DNA of 64,000 nt from Oxalobacteraceae bacterium (GTDB lineage Bacteria; Pseudomonadota; Gammaproteobacteria; Burkholderiales; Burkholderiaceae_D): contig JABTBR010000004.1 of NCBI GenBank assembly GCA_013284265.1, forward strand, positions 124,001-188,000, given 5' to 3'. Each line of letters starts with the position of its first letter. Within the stretch, counting starts at the first letter, position 1. The translations under genes were made by a program, and so were the position numbers. Under the pieces are notes generated by a model, which did not search any database, had not been told where the DNA came from, and saw nothing but the letters and a program-made list of their open reading frames with translations. This document shows, one piece after another, positions 63,459 through 64,000 of the stretch.

Positions 63459-63486
63459 TTGTCATAACTCTATATTCATGTACAAT
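63459..63486 (+). promoter_or_regulatory. Sigma-70 promoter of the exported protein gene
   Basis: TTGTCA (63459-63464) and TACAAT (63481-63486) with 16 bp between. Transcription would start near 63493, giving a leader of about 107 nt before ATG 63600. The surrounding 63400-63600 is AT-rich against a GC-rich genome. Confidence 0.65.
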
Positions 63487-63599
63487 CTCGTCCATTGGCT
63501 GGAAAACAATAGTCATTGCAAAAAAGTAATCGAGTCAGTTTGGTTGGTCACGCGGCGATACGCATGTGTGACATTTACTTATCATTATCTAGGAATAAC

Positions 63600-64000
63600 A
63601 TGCAAAAATCGTTCATCGCAAAAATCGCCGCCACCACCGTTCTGGCCTTCGCAGCCGCTTCCGCTTCGGCAGCTACCTTCACCCTGGACCTGACCAACGG
63701 CGTGTCCTTCTTCGGTAACACCGGCGTTGCAACCGCATCGTTCAACGACACCTTCCTGTTCACCATCGAAGGCGAAACCATCGCTGATGCAACCGGTACC
63801 TACGTTGTCGGCAAAACCCTGATCAACAAAACCAAATTCGCCAACGTGGCAATCGACGGCATCTCGTTCTACAAAATTAACGACGACCTGAGCCACACCA
63901 GCATCGCTTCGAGCTTCGGCGGCGGCGATTTCGGTCCTGACAACACCCTGGTTGCTGGCAACTACGGTTTCGAAGTGACCGGCCACACCCTGCTGGCTAG
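63600..64000 (+). CDS. Exported FxDxF/PEP-CTERM-like protein, partial at window edge
   Basis: At least 133 residues, cut by the window end. It has a signal peptide (about 1-24, QKSFIAKIAATTVLAFAAASASAA) followed by TFTLDLTNGVSFFGNTG, which resembles the start of FxDxF PEP-CTERM proteins of Oxalobacteraceae. The C-terminal sorting motif lies outside the window, so assignment is tentative. Codon choice favours AAA and AAC and is lower in GC than its neighbours, as in strongly expressed genes. AGGAAT precedes the start. Confidence 0.65.
   Translation, partial: MQKSFIAKIAATTVLAFAAASASAATFTLDLTNGVSFFGNTGVATASFNDTFLFTIEGETIADATGTYVVGKTLINKTKFANVAIDGISFYKINDDLSHTSIASSFGGGDFGPDNTLVAGNYGFEVTGHTLLA

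Overview
The window is dense, GC-rich DNA with no rRNA, tRNA, insertion sequence, prophage or CRISPR array that I can see. Gene content and style suggest a betaproteobacterium of the Oxalobacteraceae type (Massilia, Duganella or Janthinobacterium relatives): a cbb3 oxidase cluster with Fnr, the beta-ketoadipate genes pcaIJF with PcaR, a PHA synthase, many PAS/GGDEF/hybrid-kinase sensors, and an exported FxDxF/PEP-CTERM-like protein at the right edge. The taxon is inference.

Layout. 0.1-7.9 kb holds signalling genes: a hybrid histidine kinase, a GlsB/YeaQ membrane protein with a strong terminator, a small zinc-ribbon protein, then a tight four-gene phosphorelay cluster. 8.0-29.8 kb reads as an oxygen-limitation island. 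Two Fnr paralogues lie tail to tail, followed by a GGDEF-EAL protein, a PAS chemoreceptor joined to hemN, a SafE-like protein, ccoI and ccoS, then ccoNOQPGH. Next are a divergent pair of operons (MaoC-phosphotransacetylase and FabI-like on one side, PHA synthase and globin-coupled diguanylate cyclase on the other). Six promoters here carry an FNR box (TTGAT-N4-ATCAA type) 22 or 23 nt from a credible -10 hexamer, so the island looks like one Fnr regulon.

29.9-40.5 kb is mixed: a small Cys-containing exported protein with a ZnuD-like TonB receptor, a DUF1003 protein, pcaIJF with a divergent pcaR and PcaR-type operators, a LysR/alpha-beta hydrolase pair, an Asp/Glu racemase, a 148-bp inverted-repeat element and a PRC-barrel protein. 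40.8-46.8 kb has a MASE1-CHASE-PAS hybrid kinase and a secreted nuclease pair (RNase T2, S1/P1 nuclease).

46.8-59.8 kb holds a bacterial alpha-2-macroglobulin system: yfaA-yfaT-yfaS-yfaQ-yfaP with overlapping start and stop codons, plus a divergent pair of exported proteins (DUF3142 and an unrecognised 793-residue protein). The YfaQ homologue combines an SxxK serine motif, a SpoIID-like region and a C-terminal HExxH motif. The right end has a TonB-C/Sel1-repeat protein, a solitary UvrD-like helicase with an almost leaderless start, and a partial exported protein running off the window.
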